This document shows, piece by piece, positions 16,978-25,223 of a DNA stretch of 64,000 nt (positions within the stretch are counted from its first letter, which is position 1; every line of letters starts with the position of its first letter). This DNA comes from Saccharibacillus endophyticus (lineage in GTDB: Bacteria > Bacillota > Bacilli > Paenibacillales > Paenibacillaceae). The notes under the pieces were generated by a model that ran no database searches, was not told the DNA's origin, and was given only the letters and a program-made list of their open reading frames with translations. The DNA lies in NCBI RefSeq assembly GCF_013185185.1, contig NZ_JAAZWE010000003.1, positions 496,001 through 560,000 of the forward strand, read 5' to 3'. Made by a program: the position numbers and the translations under genes.

Positions 16978-17910
16978 ATGAAAAAATTAACGACTACATT
17001 AGCCGCTTTGCTGGTGGTCCTGATGCTCGCGGGCTGCTCCATGCAGCCGCCGGCCTGGGCCAGAAGCGATCGGTCCGGAAACTCCGGCGAAATCAGAATC
17101 GGTTTGTCGATCTCGACCTTGAACAATCCGTTCTTCGTCTCGCTCAAAGACGGCGTAACGGCGGAAGCGCAAAAGCTGGGCATTGAAGTGATCGTCGTCG
17201 ACGCGCAGAACGATTCGGCGAAACAAAGCAACGACGTGGACGATCTGCTTCAACAGGGCGTGAACGCGCTGCTGGTGAATCCGACCGACTCGGCCGCGAT
17301 CTCTTCCGCCGTGCAAGCGGCTAACGGGCTGGATATTCCGGTCATCGCGCTGGACCGTTCCGCGGATCAGGGCGACGTCAAAGCATTGGTCGCGTCCGAC
17401 AATGCAAAAGGCGGCCAGATGGCGGCCGAGTATCTGGTGAAGCAGATCGGCGAAGGCGCCAAAGTGATCGAGCTGCAAGGCGTACCCGGCGCATCCGCGA
17501 CCCGTGAACGCGGACGCGGCTTCCACGAAGTTGCCGATGTCCAGCTTGACGTGATTGCCAGCCAGGCGGCCGACTTCGACCGGACCAAAGGATTGACCGT
17601 TATGGAAAACCTGCTGCAAGGCAATCCGGACGTACAGGCCGTGTTCGCTCATAACGACGAAATGGCGCTCGGCGCGATCGAAGCGATCGAAAGTTCGGGC
17701 AAAGATATCCCGGTCGTCGGCTTCGACGGCAACGACGACGCGCTGACTTCGATCCGAAACGGCAAGCTGACCGCAACGGTGGCCCAGCAGCCGGAGCTGA
17801 TCGGACAGTTGGCCGTGGACGCCGCGCGAGACGTGCTGGAAGGCAAAGAAGTGGAAGCTTCCATTCCCGCGCCGCTGAAGCTCGTGACGAAGGAAGATGC
17901 GCAGCCTTAA
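16978..17910 (+). CDS. rbsB: Ribose-binding lipoprotein
   Basis: This 310-residue periplasmic-binding-protein-type lipoprotein has a signal peptide of about 19 residues ending in the lipobox LAGC, so it is anchored on the outer face of the membrane. The mature part follows the ribose/galactose-binding fold, with the opening IGLSISTLNNPFFVSLKDG, the DSAAISSAVQAA segment and a FDGNDDAL motif near the ligand site. The start at 16978 follows GAAAGAAGG. It is the last gene of the operon and is followed by a terminator. Confidence 0.92.
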   Translation: MKKLTTTLAALLVVLMLAGCSMQPPAWARSDRSGNSGEIRIGLSISTLNNPFFVSLKDGVTAEAQKLGIEVIVVDAQNDSAKQSNDVDDLLQQGVNALLVNPTDSAAISSAVQAANGLDIPVIALDRSADQGDVKALVASDNAKGGQMAAEYLVKQIGEGAKVIELQGVPGASATRERGRGFHEVADVQLDVIASQAADFDRTKGLTVMENLLQGNPDVQAVFAHNDEMALGAIEAIESSGKDIPVVGFDGNDDALTSIRNGKLTATVAQQPELIGQLAVDAARDVLEGKEVEASIPAPLKLVTKEDAQP

Positions 17911-17942
17911 GCTTGACTTGAACGTTCGGAATCATCGAAAAG

Positions 17943-17988
17943 AGACTGTCCTGGCACCGAATCACGGCGCTCGGGACAGTCTTTTTTT
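17943..17988 (+). terminator. Terminator of the rbs operon
   Basis: AGACTGTCC (17943-17951) pairs with GGACAGTCT (17973-17981) and is followed by T7. The following 170 bp to the next gene hold only a possible -10 (TATACT at 18089-18094). Confidence 0.88.
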
Positions 17989-18161
17989 GCGGCAGATTCC
18001 CGATTTTTCGTTTGAATAATTGCACGACAGCACTTATTTTGTAGGCATCCGTCGTAAAATCCTTCTTCGTTTTGGAACGCGCTGCCGCTATACTAAGAAA
18101 AACGAACATTACGCATCTATCTCGTCTCACCTTGAACCTGAGCCGAAAAGGAGAAAACACT

Positions 18162-18704
18162 ATGATCTACATCGCTTTACTTAGAGGCATCAACGTAGGC
18201 GGCAACAACAAAATCGATATGAAAACGCTCAAGGCCGTGTTCGAATCGGCAGGGATGGAACGCGTCAAAACATATATCAACTCGGGCAATATCGTTTTCT
18301 CGAACGATACCTTTTCCCAAGCCGAGCTGGTACCGGTGTTGGAAGCGGCGATCGAAGCGCGATTCGATCTGCGCATCCGGGTGCTGATTCGCAGTCTGGA
18401 TGAAATGCAGGCCGTTTGCGACGTGCTGCCGGAGTCTTGGAGCAACGGCGGCGAGATGAAAAGCGACGTGTTTTTCTTATGGGACGAGGTGGACGAAGCG
18501 AACGCTCCGTCGGCTCTTCCGCTGACGCCGGGCGTCGGGACGCTGCTGACCGCGCCGCGCGCGCTTCTGTATTCGGTGAATCGAGAAGATGCGGGGCGCA
18601 GCGGCATGAACAAGCTCATCGGATCAAAACTATATGCCCAGATGACGGTGCGCAACGTGAATACGACGCGGCAGATCATGAAACTGATGCGGGAGCTGGA
18701 GTAA
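18162..18704 (+). CDS. DUF1697 family protein
   Basis: This 180-residue cytoplasmic protein of the DUF1697 family starts with the family hallmark IALLRGINVGGNNKI and carries the conserved YINSGNIVF segment near residue 42. The function of the family is not established. The start is the ATG at 18162 after AAAAGGAGA; the longer upstream frame has no support. It stands alone: a terminator lies before it, and after it comes a chemoreceptor remnant on the other strand. Confidence 0.85.
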   Translation: MIYIALLRGINVGGNNKIDMKTLKAVFESAGMERVKTYINSGNIVFSNDTFSQAELVPVLEAAIEARFDLRIRVLIRSLDEMQAVCDVLPESWSNGGEMKSDVFFLWDEVDEANAPSALPLTPGVGTLLTAPRALLYSVNREDAGRSGMNKLIGSKLYAQMTVRNVNTTRQIMKLMRELE

Positions 18705-18722
18705 TAAGGCGAACGACTACTC

Positions 18723-18812
18723 TTACGCTTTGAACTTGCAGATCAGCTTTTGCATGCTATAGGAGATATCCTGAATCATGCCGTTGATCGCGGAAGTTGA
18801 TTCTTCGATGCA
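18723..18812 (-). pseudogene. Remnant of a chemoreceptor C terminus
   Basis: On the minus strand the codons from about 18812 to the TAA at 18723-18725 read EESTSAINGMIQDIS, then YSMQKLICKFKA and stop. This resembles the last helix of methyl-accepting chemotaxis proteins, which typically end in a heptad helix followed by FK and one small residue. No start or upstream receptor sequence is present; beyond 18839 lies a terminator hairpin. It is read as a decayed gene end. The match is short and rests on memory of the family. Confidence 0.4.
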
Positions 18813-18838
18813 TGTTGGGAAAATGAAGCGGACAACCG

Positions 18839-18882
18839 AAAAACCGCCTAAGCTCGCTTTGCGCGAATTCAGGCGGTTTTTG
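18839..18882. terminator. Bidirectional terminator
   Basis: AAAAACCGCCT (18839-18849) pairs exactly with AGGCGGTTTTT (18871-18881). It serves the minus-strand mtnN operon, and anything read through from the plus strand. Confidence 0.85.
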
Positions 18883-18922
18883 GCGTGAACCGCGTGCCAT
18901 TTGGCGAAAACCGGTGCCGCGG

Positions 18923-19663
18923 TTAAGCTTGCGGTTCGGCCGTCGCAACTTCCGAACTTAGGCTCCGCAGCAAAAACTCCGTAAAATGAACCGCATGACG
19001 CCCGGCCAGCTCGACGTTCTCGTCGAAGCTGTCAGCCGATTCTGCGCCGTGTCCGGCAATGTCGGATACGGATTTCACGGCGATAACCGGGATTTCGTAA
19101 CGCTGTCCGACTTCCACGATCGCCAAGCCTTCCATATCGGACACCTTCGTATCCGGCAGTTTCTCCAGAATGCCTTGAACGCGTTCGCCTTCGCTCATGA
19201 ACGAATCCAGCGTCAGTGCCAGACCGAAGTCCAGACGGTAAGGCAGGTTGCCTTGCTCTTCTTGAGCGATAACGCGCAGGCGTTCCAGCCAAGCGGCGTC
19301 GATTTCGTAGGAAGGAGGCATTTGCGGCATTTGACCCCAAGCGTAGCCGAAGCAGGTCGCGTCCACGTCGCCGTAAATGTACGAAGTCGGGATAACCACA
19401 TCGCCGACTTTCAGCGTCGCGTCGAATGCGCCGACCGAACCGGTGTTGATAATCAGATCGGGACGATGGCGATCAGCGACCAGCGTTGTGGCTACCGCCG
19501 CATTAACCTTACCGATGCCGCTCTCGACGAGCAGCAGCTCACGGCCTTCGCGAACGGCATGCTCGATCACGGTTTTACCCATGACTTCGCGGCCGGTAAT
19601 GTCCGAATTGATACGAAAAGGTGCAATTTCTTCTTGCATGGCACAGATAACAGCGATTTTCAT
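18923..19663 (-). CDS. mtnN: MTA/SAH nucleosidase
   Basis: This 246-residue nucleoside phosphorylase-fold enzyme cleaves 5'-methylthioadenosine and S-adenosylhomocysteine to adenine and the thioribose. The N terminus MKIAVICAMQEEIAPFR is characteristic. The NTGSVGAFD segment and the MEGLAIVEVGQRYEIP stretch carry active-site residues, and the catalytic aspartate lies in KSVSDIAG. The ATG at 19663 with AGAGAGG upstream gives the family N terminus. A C-terminal tail of about 12 residues exceeds the usual length. It is the last gene of the met operon and supplies LuxS with S-ribosylhomocysteine. Confidence 0.88.
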   Translation of the reverse strand: MKIAVICAMQEEIAPFRINSDITGREVMGKTVIEHAVREGRELLLVESGIGKVNAAVATTLVADRHRPDLIINTGSVGAFDATLKVGDVVIPTSYIYGDVDATCFGYAWGQMPQMPPSYEIDAAWLERLRVIAQEEQGNLPYRLDFGLALTLDSFMSEGERVQGILEKLPDTKVSDMEGLAIVEVGQRYEIPVIAVKSVSDIAGHGAESADSFDENVELAGRHAVHFTEFLLRSLSSEVATAEPQA

Positions 19664-19709
19664 GATCGAACCTCTCTTATAGACGGATTTCTTTTCAAAC
19701 GTTTGAAGC

Positions 19710-20579
19710 TTATTTTTCTTCCAAGTAGGAAATCGGCTCGTTGACATCTACTTTCGTGCCGCCGAATTCATCCTTGATGTACTGCTGCGTGTCTTCGTTG
19801 TGATACAGTTCGCCCAGTTTGAGCAGACCTGCATCGTCTTTCTTGTCTTCGGTCGTGACCAGCACGTTGATGTTGGCTTTCGTGTCTACGGACACTTCTT
19901 CGTGGAACAGGGAGTCTTCCAGCACGTTCAATCCGCCTTCGAGCGCGATCGTGTTGCCGATCAACACCAGGTCGACGTCTTGAATGACGCGCGGACCCGT
20001 CGTGTCGTCGATCAGTTCGAACTTGAGGTTTTTCGGATTGCTCGTCACGTCGTTGGTGCTGCCCGTGCCGACATCGAATCCGTCTTTCAGCTCGATCAGA
20101 CCGGCTGCTTGCAGCAGCAGCAGTCCGCGCGCCGTGTTGGCCGGGTTGTCCGCCAGAGCCACGAGCGCGCCGTCGGGAACGTCTTTGATGTCTTTGATTT
20201 TGCTGGAGTAGATGCCCATCGGCTCCAGGTACGTCGTCGCGATTGCCGTCAGGTTGGCGCCGCTGTCTTTATTATAGCTTACGAGATACGCCCATGACTG
20301 GAACGCGTTCACGTCGACTTCTTTTTCTTTTGTCGCATTGTTCATTTCCACGCCGCCGTCGATTTCTTTGACCTTGATATCCAGCTTGGCGTCTTTGGCT
20401 GCTTGAGAATCCGCGATGTGTTTCCAGATCTGAGCGTCCGAGCCCATCGAACCGACAGTGATCGTCTGTGTGCCGTCCGCGGCGACGGCGCTTGCGCCGC
20501 TGCCTGCCGAGTTGCTGCCGCATGCTGCAAGAACAACCAAAGCGCTCAGTGCCATGCCTGCAAACCATTGTCTTTTCAT
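19710..20579 (-). CDS. metQ: Methionine-binding lipoprotein
   Basis: This 289-residue NlpA/MetQ-family lipoprotein has a signal peptide ending in LAAC (near residues 17-20). The mature part has the family segments GSMGSDAQIWKHIADS, a VNAFQSWAYL motif and the AALADNPANTARGL-like stretch. It captures methionine for MetNI. The start at 20579 follows AGGGGGAAT. It is separated from metN and metI by luxS and an SDR gene, which is unusual. Confidence 0.88.
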   Translation of the reverse strand: MKRQWFAGMALSALVVLAACGSNSAGSGASAVAADGTQTITVGSMGSDAQIWKHIADSQAAKDAKLDIKVKEIDGGVEMNNATKEKEVDVNAFQSWAYLVSYNKDSGANLTAIATTYLEPMGIYSSKIKDIKDVPDGALVALADNPANTARGLLLLQAAGLIELKDGFDVGTGSTNDVTSNPKNLKFELIDDTTGPRVIQDVDLVLIGNTIALEGGLNVLEDSLFHEEVSVDTKANINVLVTTEDKKDDAGLLKLGELYHNEDTQQYIKDEFGGTKVDVNEPISYLEEK

Positions 20580-20710
20580 CTGTAATTCCCCCTGAATTAT
20601 TCTTTGTGTATAGAAGTGTAATGCGTTCAATCGGTAATGTACGAAAGCGAGCGGTTGCAAAAGAACGAGATCGTTTAAAGGTTCGCCCCGGTCTGCTGCA
20701 ATCCGATTGA

Positions 20711-21481
20711 TCAATGCATCGTCATGCCGCCGGTTACGTTAATCGCTTGCCCCGTCATGTAGGATGCGAGAGGGCTTGCGAGGAACAATACCACATTCGC
20801 GACGTCGCGCGGCTGCGCGGTTCGGCCGAGCGGTACCTGCGAACAATCTTCTTCATAAATCTCTTCCGCCGTCATGCCGCGAATCAGGCCGCCTTCGATC
20901 CGCTCGCGATGCTTCATGGCCGTTTCCACGATGCCCGGACATACGGCGTTAACGCGGATATTTTTCGCAGCCAGCTCAACCGCCATCACTTTGGTCAGTC
21001 CCAGTACGGCGTGCTTGGACGCGCAGTAACCGCCCATGGCGCGATAGCCGTTTTTGCCTGCTTGGGAAGACATCTGAATGATGCTGCCCGGTTTGCCCGC
21101 TTCGGACAATGCCCGTGCCGCCCGTTTGGACGCCACGTACAAGCCGGTCGAATTGATCGCGAATACCTTTTCCCAATCCTCGGTGCGGCTGTCGATCACG
21201 TAATCCATGGTCGAGATCCCGGCGCAGTTGACGAGCACGTCCGGCACGCCTTCGCGTTCCAGTACAGTATCGAACCAGCGCTCCACGTCATCGGTGTTCG
21301 ACAGGTCGAGCCGCGTTTGTGCAAAACGCTCGCCTGTCTCCGCATAGTCTTCGTTGTAACGGAGGTCGGCGGAGATCACTCTCGCGCCGCTCTCCAGAAA
21401 CAATTCCACGATTGCGGCACCAATACCCGATCCGCCCCCGGTCACGACGACTTTTTGTCCCGTGAGATCGATGGCGATCAT
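20711..21481 (-). CDS. Short-chain dehydrogenase/reductase
   Basis: This 256-residue classical SDR has the cofactor motif TGGGSGIG (residues 14-21), NCAG near 88 and the catalytic S-Y-K set (SS in IIQMSSQ, YCASK near 155). An acidic residue after the second strand (SADLR) favours NAD over NADP. It starts 3 nt after luxS, so the two are cotranslated. The family covers sugar alcohol, acetoin and 3-oxoacyl substrates, and the substrate here cannot be named. Its place inside a methionine/SAM operon hints at an AI-2 or ribose-derived substrate, which is speculation. Confidence 0.85.
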   Translation of the reverse strand: MIAIDLTGQKVVVTGGGSGIGAAIVELFLESGARVISADLRYNEDYAETGERFAQTRLDLSNTDDVERWFDTVLEREGVPDVLVNCAGISTMDYVIDSRTEDWEKVFAINSTGLYVASKRAARALSEAGKPGSIIQMSSQAGKNGYRAMGGYCASKHAVLGLTKVMAVELAAKNIRVNAVCPGIVETAMKHRERIEGGLIRGMTAEEIYEEDCSQVPLGRTAQPRDVANVVLFLASPLASYMTGQAINVTGGMTMH

Positions 21482-21484
21482 GGC

Positions 21485-21946
21485 TTAAAATACCCGGTTG
21501 AACGGATCGCGGCTGATGCCGGCTTCCAGCACCTGGCGCGCGTACTCCTGTGCGGAGAACAACGAGTGGTCGCGATAGTTGCCGCATTCCAGCGCCGATA
21601 CGGCAGGAACTTCCGTCGTTTCAAGCACGAGACGCAGTGTTTTTTCCAACGCGGTCGCGACTTCTTCCGGGGAATGTTCGTTCCACAGAATCATGTAAAA
21701 TCCCGTGCGGCAGCCCATAGGAGAAATATCGATAATCCCGGTCAGCTCATCGCGCAGATAAGTCGCCAGCAGATGTTCAAGCGTATGAACGGCCGCCGTC
21801 GGCAGCGCATCTTCGTTAGGTTGAAGGAAGCGCAGGTCGTATTTTTGCACCGTGCTGCCTTTCTCGTCATGTTCAACCCCTGCAGGACGTACGTAAGGAG
21901 CCTTTACGATCGTGTGATCCAATTCAAAACTTTCGACTTTTGCCAT
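21485..21946 (-). CDS. luxS: S-ribosylhomocysteine lyase LuxS
   Basis: This 153-residue metalloenzyme splits S-ribosylhomocysteine into homocysteine and the AI-2 precursor DPD. The HTLEH zinc motif lies at residues 54-58, the catalytic cysteine in PMGCRTGF at 79 and the third metal ligand in ECGNY at 121. Length and start (AAAGGAATGAAGC upstream) are normal. In this operon it recycles the product of MtnN to homocysteine. Whether AI-2 is used as a signal cannot be told. Confidence 0.95.
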   Translation of the reverse strand: MAKVESFELDHTIVKAPYVRPAGVEHDEKGSTVQKYDLRFLQPNEDALPTAAVHTLEHLLATYLRDELTGIIDISPMGCRTGFYMILWNEHSPEEVATALEKTLRLVLETTEVPAVSALECGNYRDHSLFSAQEYARQVLEAGISRDPFNRVF

Positions 21947-22047
21947 TGCGCTTCATTCCTTTTTCGTTAGATTGGGTATTGGGATGCGCCCTGAATTTCG
22001 GTTCGGCCGTCCATCCCAAGCTTTCTGCCAAGCGATACGTTTCGACG

Positions 22048-22728
22048 TTAATGCGTGGATTTGCGCGTGAAATAGTCTCCGATAAACTGACAAACGAATA
22101 CGAGCAGCAAAATCAAGATCGTGGCGATAAAGGTGATATCCAGTTGGAAACGGTTGTAGCCTTTGTTGATCGCCAAGCTGCCGAGACCGCCGGAACCGAT
22201 CGCGCCTGCCATGGTGGTCAGGCCGATCAGATTGATGACCGTGACCGAAGACGCTCGGATGATGCCGGTCAGTCCCTCTTTTAAGTATACACGGAAAATG
22301 ATCTCGACCGGACCCGAACCCATCGCCTGCGTGGCTTCGATAATGCCGGGATCGACTTCAAGCAGGGCATTCTGGATCTGTCTGGCGTAAAAAGGCACGA
22401 TCCCGATCACCAGCGGCACGATCGCGGCGTTCATTCCGATCGACGTTCCCGTGATCAAGCGCGTGACCGGAACGACGAGCGCGATGAGGATGATGAACGG
22501 CACGGAGCGGAAGAAGTTCACGATTTTTTCCAAAATGCTGTATACCCATCGGTTAGCAAGGATGCCGCCTTTGTCGGTCGCAACCAAAATGACGCCGAGC
22601 GCAATCCCGAAGATCGCGGAGAACAGGGAGGTCATGAACACCATGTACAGCGTCTCGTAGGTGCTTTCCCAGATCTCCGACTTATTTTCCATGACATTGG
22701 GCAAATAACGGTTCAGAAAATCGTTCAT
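22048..22728 (-). CDS. metI: Methionine ABC transporter permease
   Basis: This 226-residue permease of the MetI type has five to six hydrophobic segments and the cytoplasmic EAA-like loop (IEATQAMGSGPVEIIFRVYL). The ATG overlaps the metN stop as ATGA, so translation is coupled. It forms the channel of the MetNIQ importer. The 101-bp gap to luxS holds a small hairpin (TTGGGATG / CATCCCAA around 21973-22020) that may tune downstream expression. Confidence 0.9.
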   Translation of the reverse strand: MNDFLNRYLPNVMENKSEIWESTYETLYMVFMTSLFSAIFGIALGVILVATDKGGILANRWVYSILEKIVNFFRSVPFIILIALVVPVTRLITGTSIGMNAAIVPLVIGIVPFYARQIQNALLEVDPGIIEATQAMGSGPVEIIFRVYLKEGLTGIIRASSVTVINLIGLTTMAGAIGSGGLGSLAINKGYNRFQLDITFIATILILLLVFVCQFIGDYFTRKSTH

Positions 22729-23792
22729 ACGATGCGTTCACCTCCGAGAGTCGCTTTCTCCGGCGAGTCCAGACGGTCGACGGTGACGTCGAGCGAACGC
22801 AGATAAGCAAGAGCGTTTTCCAATTCCGAACGGCCGCCCGACAACACCACGATCAGGCTGCCGACGGGGGTTTGCTGAAGAACTTCGACGTTGCCGAACA
22901 AGATGTTGGCCGAGACGCCGAAGCGGGTCGCGATATCGGAGACGATCGCTTCGCTGGTCCGGCTGCCGACGTAAGAGATTTTGCATAGGACATCGTCGTC
23001 TCCCATACGTGCGAGGGAAGGATGCGACATGATCTTTTCCACGGTCTGCCCGAAATGCGTTGCCGTATGGATAAAGTCGCGCGTCAGCGGCTGCTTCGGC
23101 TCGCTGAAGATGGAGACGATATCGCCTTGCTCGACGATCGCGCCTTCCTCCATCACCGCCACCTTGTTGCAAATCTCCTTCACCACCTGCATTTCGTGGG
23201 TGATGATGACGATGGTCAAGCCAAGCTTCCGATTGAGGTCGCGCAGCAGATCGAGAATCGACAGCGTCGTCTTCGGGTCGAGCGCGCTGGTCGCTTCGTC
23301 GCATAATAGGATGCGCGGCTCGTTGGCGAGCGCTCTGGCGATGGCGACACGCTGCTTTTGTCCGCCGGATAGCTGGGAAGGGTAGGAAGCCAATTTATCG
23401 GATAGGCCGACCAATTCAAGCAATTCCCGGACTTTGCGATCTTTGTCGGCTTTCGGCATGCGAGAGCTTTTGAGCGGGTACAGCACGTTGTCGTAGACGG
23501 TACGGGATTTCATGAGATTAAAATGCTGAAAGATCATGCCGATTTTTTTGCGTGCGCTGCGAAGTTCTTTCGGTTTCAGTTCAAGCAGCTTCTGACCGTT
23601 GACGACCACATCGCCGGAACTGGGACGTTGAAGCAGGTTCATTACGCGCACGAGCGTGCTTTTGCCCGCGCCGCTGTAACCGACGATGCCGAACACGTCT
23701 CCTTCGTCCACTCGAAGATCGATGTCCCGCGCGGCGACGACGGTGCGCGAACCGGTGTTGAACGTAACGTTGATACGGGATAACGAGATCAT
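22725..23792 (-). CDS. metN: Methionine ABC transporter ATPase
   Basis: This 355-residue ATPase has Walker A GYSGAGKST, the LSGGQKQR signature and Walker B ILLCDEATSALDP. A C-terminal NIL domain (about residues 270-345) in this family senses methionine and inhibits transport. The start at 23792 is chosen because AAGGAAGTG precedes it by 7 nt; an in-frame TTG at 23798 is possible. It is the first gene of the operon metN-metI-luxS-SDR-metQ-mtnN. Confidence 0.9.
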   Translation of the reverse strand: MISLSRINVTFNTGSRTVVAARDIDLRVDEGDVFGIVGYSGAGKSTLVRVMNLLQRPSSGDVVVNGQKLLELKPKELRSARKKIGMIFQHFNLMKSRTVYDNVLYPLKSSRMPKADKDRKVRELLELVGLSDKLASYPSQLSGGQKQRVAIARALANEPRILLCDEATSALDPKTTLSILDLLRDLNRKLGLTIVIITHEMQVVKEICNKVAVMEEGAIVEQGDIVSIFSEPKQPLTRDFIHTATHFGQTVEKIMSHPSLARMGDDDVLCKISYVGSRTSEAIVSDIATRFGVSANILFGNVEVLQQTPVGSLIVVLSGGRSELENALAYLRSLDVTVDRLDSPEKATLGGERIV

Positions 23793-23841
23793 AATCAAGC
23801 ACTTCCTTATGTAAGCTTTCGGTTAGATATTTCCGATATTG

Positions 23842-23891
23842 TACACCTATTTAGTCGGGATTACTATAGTTTTTATGAATTTATTTGTTAG
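23842..23891 (-). promoter_or_regulatory. met operon promoter with CymR-like box
   Basis: On the minus strand, CTAACA (23891-23886), a 17-nt spacer and TATAGT (23868-23863) form a fair promoter. Overlapping its start, TAATCCCGACTAAATAGGTG resembles the CymR box of sulphur genes in Bacillus (TAA..CC and GG arms). No SAM riboswitch fold was recognised in the 100-nt leader. Confidence 0.4.
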
Positions 23892-24020
23892 AAATAGTAA
23901 ACCGGTGGTCAAATAAAAAAGGATGGATTTTCATATTCTTTTAAAAGGGAATTGACCATAACATGGATGCGATGTGTCTCGTTTATAGGGTGTGCGTATC
24001 AACATTCAGGAGGAGAAAAT

Positions 24021-24611
24021 ATGAAGGAAAGATGGATTGCGACAGGATTGGCGGGAATATTGGTGCTGAGCGGAGCCGGTATGGGGTATCAAGCGTACGC
24101 GGAACAAGCGACGGATGTACAGGAAATTCAAACGGAAGAAACAGGCGGGTTGGAAAAGACGGGCCAAGAACCCATGCTTGAGCCAGATCCGGCCGCTCCA
24201 CAATATAACGTAGATCCTGCATCGATTCCCGCCGAGAAAAAAGGGTTGCCGAAAGTGTTGATCGAACCGGACGGAACTCCGACTAAACCTGCGAACGTGG
24301 CTATAAAAGATTACGGTTACGGTATCGTGCAATCCGCGACTTACTTCGCGAACGACGGCAAACAATACTATATCGTCCAGTCGGAGGTCGAGCCCGGCGA
24401 AGGGATTTCGTTTATTCAAAATGCCGAATCCACTTACAAAGAACCTGTTCGGCATATCGAAATCGGCGGATATGCCGCGGTGGCGATCGACGGCGAGTAT
24501 CGCCGCGTCGTTCATGTTTTGATCGACGATCAGCTCTTATGCGTAGCCTGTTGGGGTCTTAGTGCCCAAGAACTGATTGCTATCGCTGAACAAGTCGTAA
24601 CTCGGTCTTAA
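24021..24611 (+). CDS. Secreted protein, unknown function
   Basis: This 196-residue protein has an N-terminal signal peptide or anchor (MKERWIATGLAGILVLSGAG) with a likely cut after AYA near residue 29. A low-complexity acidic and proline-containing linker follows (30-75), then a compact domain of about 120 residues. That domain has the look of anti-sigma or DUF4367-type extracellular domains, but I cannot assign a family. The ATG at 24021 follows CAGGAGGAG; the earlier TTG is unsupported. It is a single gene, divergent from metN. Confidence 0.65.
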   Translation: MKERWIATGLAGILVLSGAGMGYQAYAEQATDVQEIQTEETGGLEKTGQEPMLEPDPAAPQYNVDPASIPAEKKGLPKVLIEPDGTPTKPANVAIKDYGYGIVQSATYFANDGKQYYIVQSEVEPGEGISFIQNAESTYKEPVRHIEIGGYAAVAIDGEYRRVVHVLIDDQLLCVACWGLSAQELIAIAEQVVTRS

Positions 24612-24864
24612 GCCATCCCGCTGTACTTTTAACCCGTTCCCATTCCGTATACCCCCGCATCCGGGAGCATATGGCCGCACTTTTACGAACCCTTCCGCTC
24701 AGTTGGCTTCTGCTGCACTCAGTCCGGCTCACTCCGTCTCAGGTGGACTGACCATCGTTGGGGACCGAGTGCCTTTCCCGTATAATAGTAAACGTTACGC
24801 CGGATGGCACATCGAAAAGTTCCTCCGACGTCGGAAATCGAGCAAGCCGAAAGGATGAATCAAA
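24612..24864 (+). promoter_or_regulatory. Intergenic region with a promoter
   Basis: TTGGGG (24758-24763), a 17-nt spacer and a perfect TATAAT (24781-24786) form a likely promoter for the small gene at 24865. Nothing else was recognised in this 250-bp stretch. Confidence 0.5.
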
Positions 24865-25107
24865 TTGGGTTATACGGAAGTGCTGGAACGGAAAAGCGAA
24901 ATTCTGAAGAAGACGATGGAAAATTGGATTTTGAAAGAGAACCGCGACGGGTTAAACCGCCAGGAAGCGCACATTTACCGGAATATGCTCAAAGAGCTTC
25001 ATCAGAATGAACAGGAATTGAACACGGTGCGCGGCGAAGAAGTCGCGAAGTCGCCGGAATCGGAAGAAACATCGACCGAGCGCGTTCCTGTGGGAGCGAC
25101 TCGTTAA
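24865..25107 (+). CDS. Small helical protein, unknown function
   Basis: The 80-residue product is highly charged. Residues 1-55 are probably two alpha helices; the rest is an acidic, Ser/Thr-rich tail. It has no membrane segment or signal. The start is TTG at 24865, 7 nt after AAAGGATG; no ATG in frame fits. It has a promoter ahead and a terminator behind, so it is a monocistronic gene. No family is recognised. Confidence 0.6.
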   Translation: MGYTEVLERKSEILKKTMENWILKENRDGLNRQEAHIYRNMLKELHQNEQELNTVRGEEVAKSPESEETSTERVPVGATR

Positions 25108-25150
25108 TTGAAAAGACGTTAAACAACTTCGCGCTAAAAAAGAGCTCGAC

Positions 25151-25192
25151 AAACCGCCCGAACTTCGCCGTATGCGAAATCGGGCGGTTTTT
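25151..25192. terminator. Bidirectional terminator
   Basis: AAACCGCCCGA (25151-25161) pairs with TCGGGCGGTTT (25180-25190) around a loop holding TTCGC/GCGAA, followed by T's. It lies between two converging genes. Confidence 0.85.
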
Positions 25193-25223
25193 AGGTTGAG
25201 TGAATCTTTTTAAATCCATTCGT

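Noticed and set aside
23793..23950. SAM (S-box) riboswitch ahead of metN
   Set aside because: The leader is only about 70 nt from the proposed start site and lacks the S-box core sequences and a terminator. A CymR-like box fits better.
24804..25010. 68-codon frame overlapping the small gene at 24865
   Set aside because: It has no ribosome-binding site at its start. The overlapping frame from 24865 has AAAGGATG at correct spacing and a helical, plausible product.
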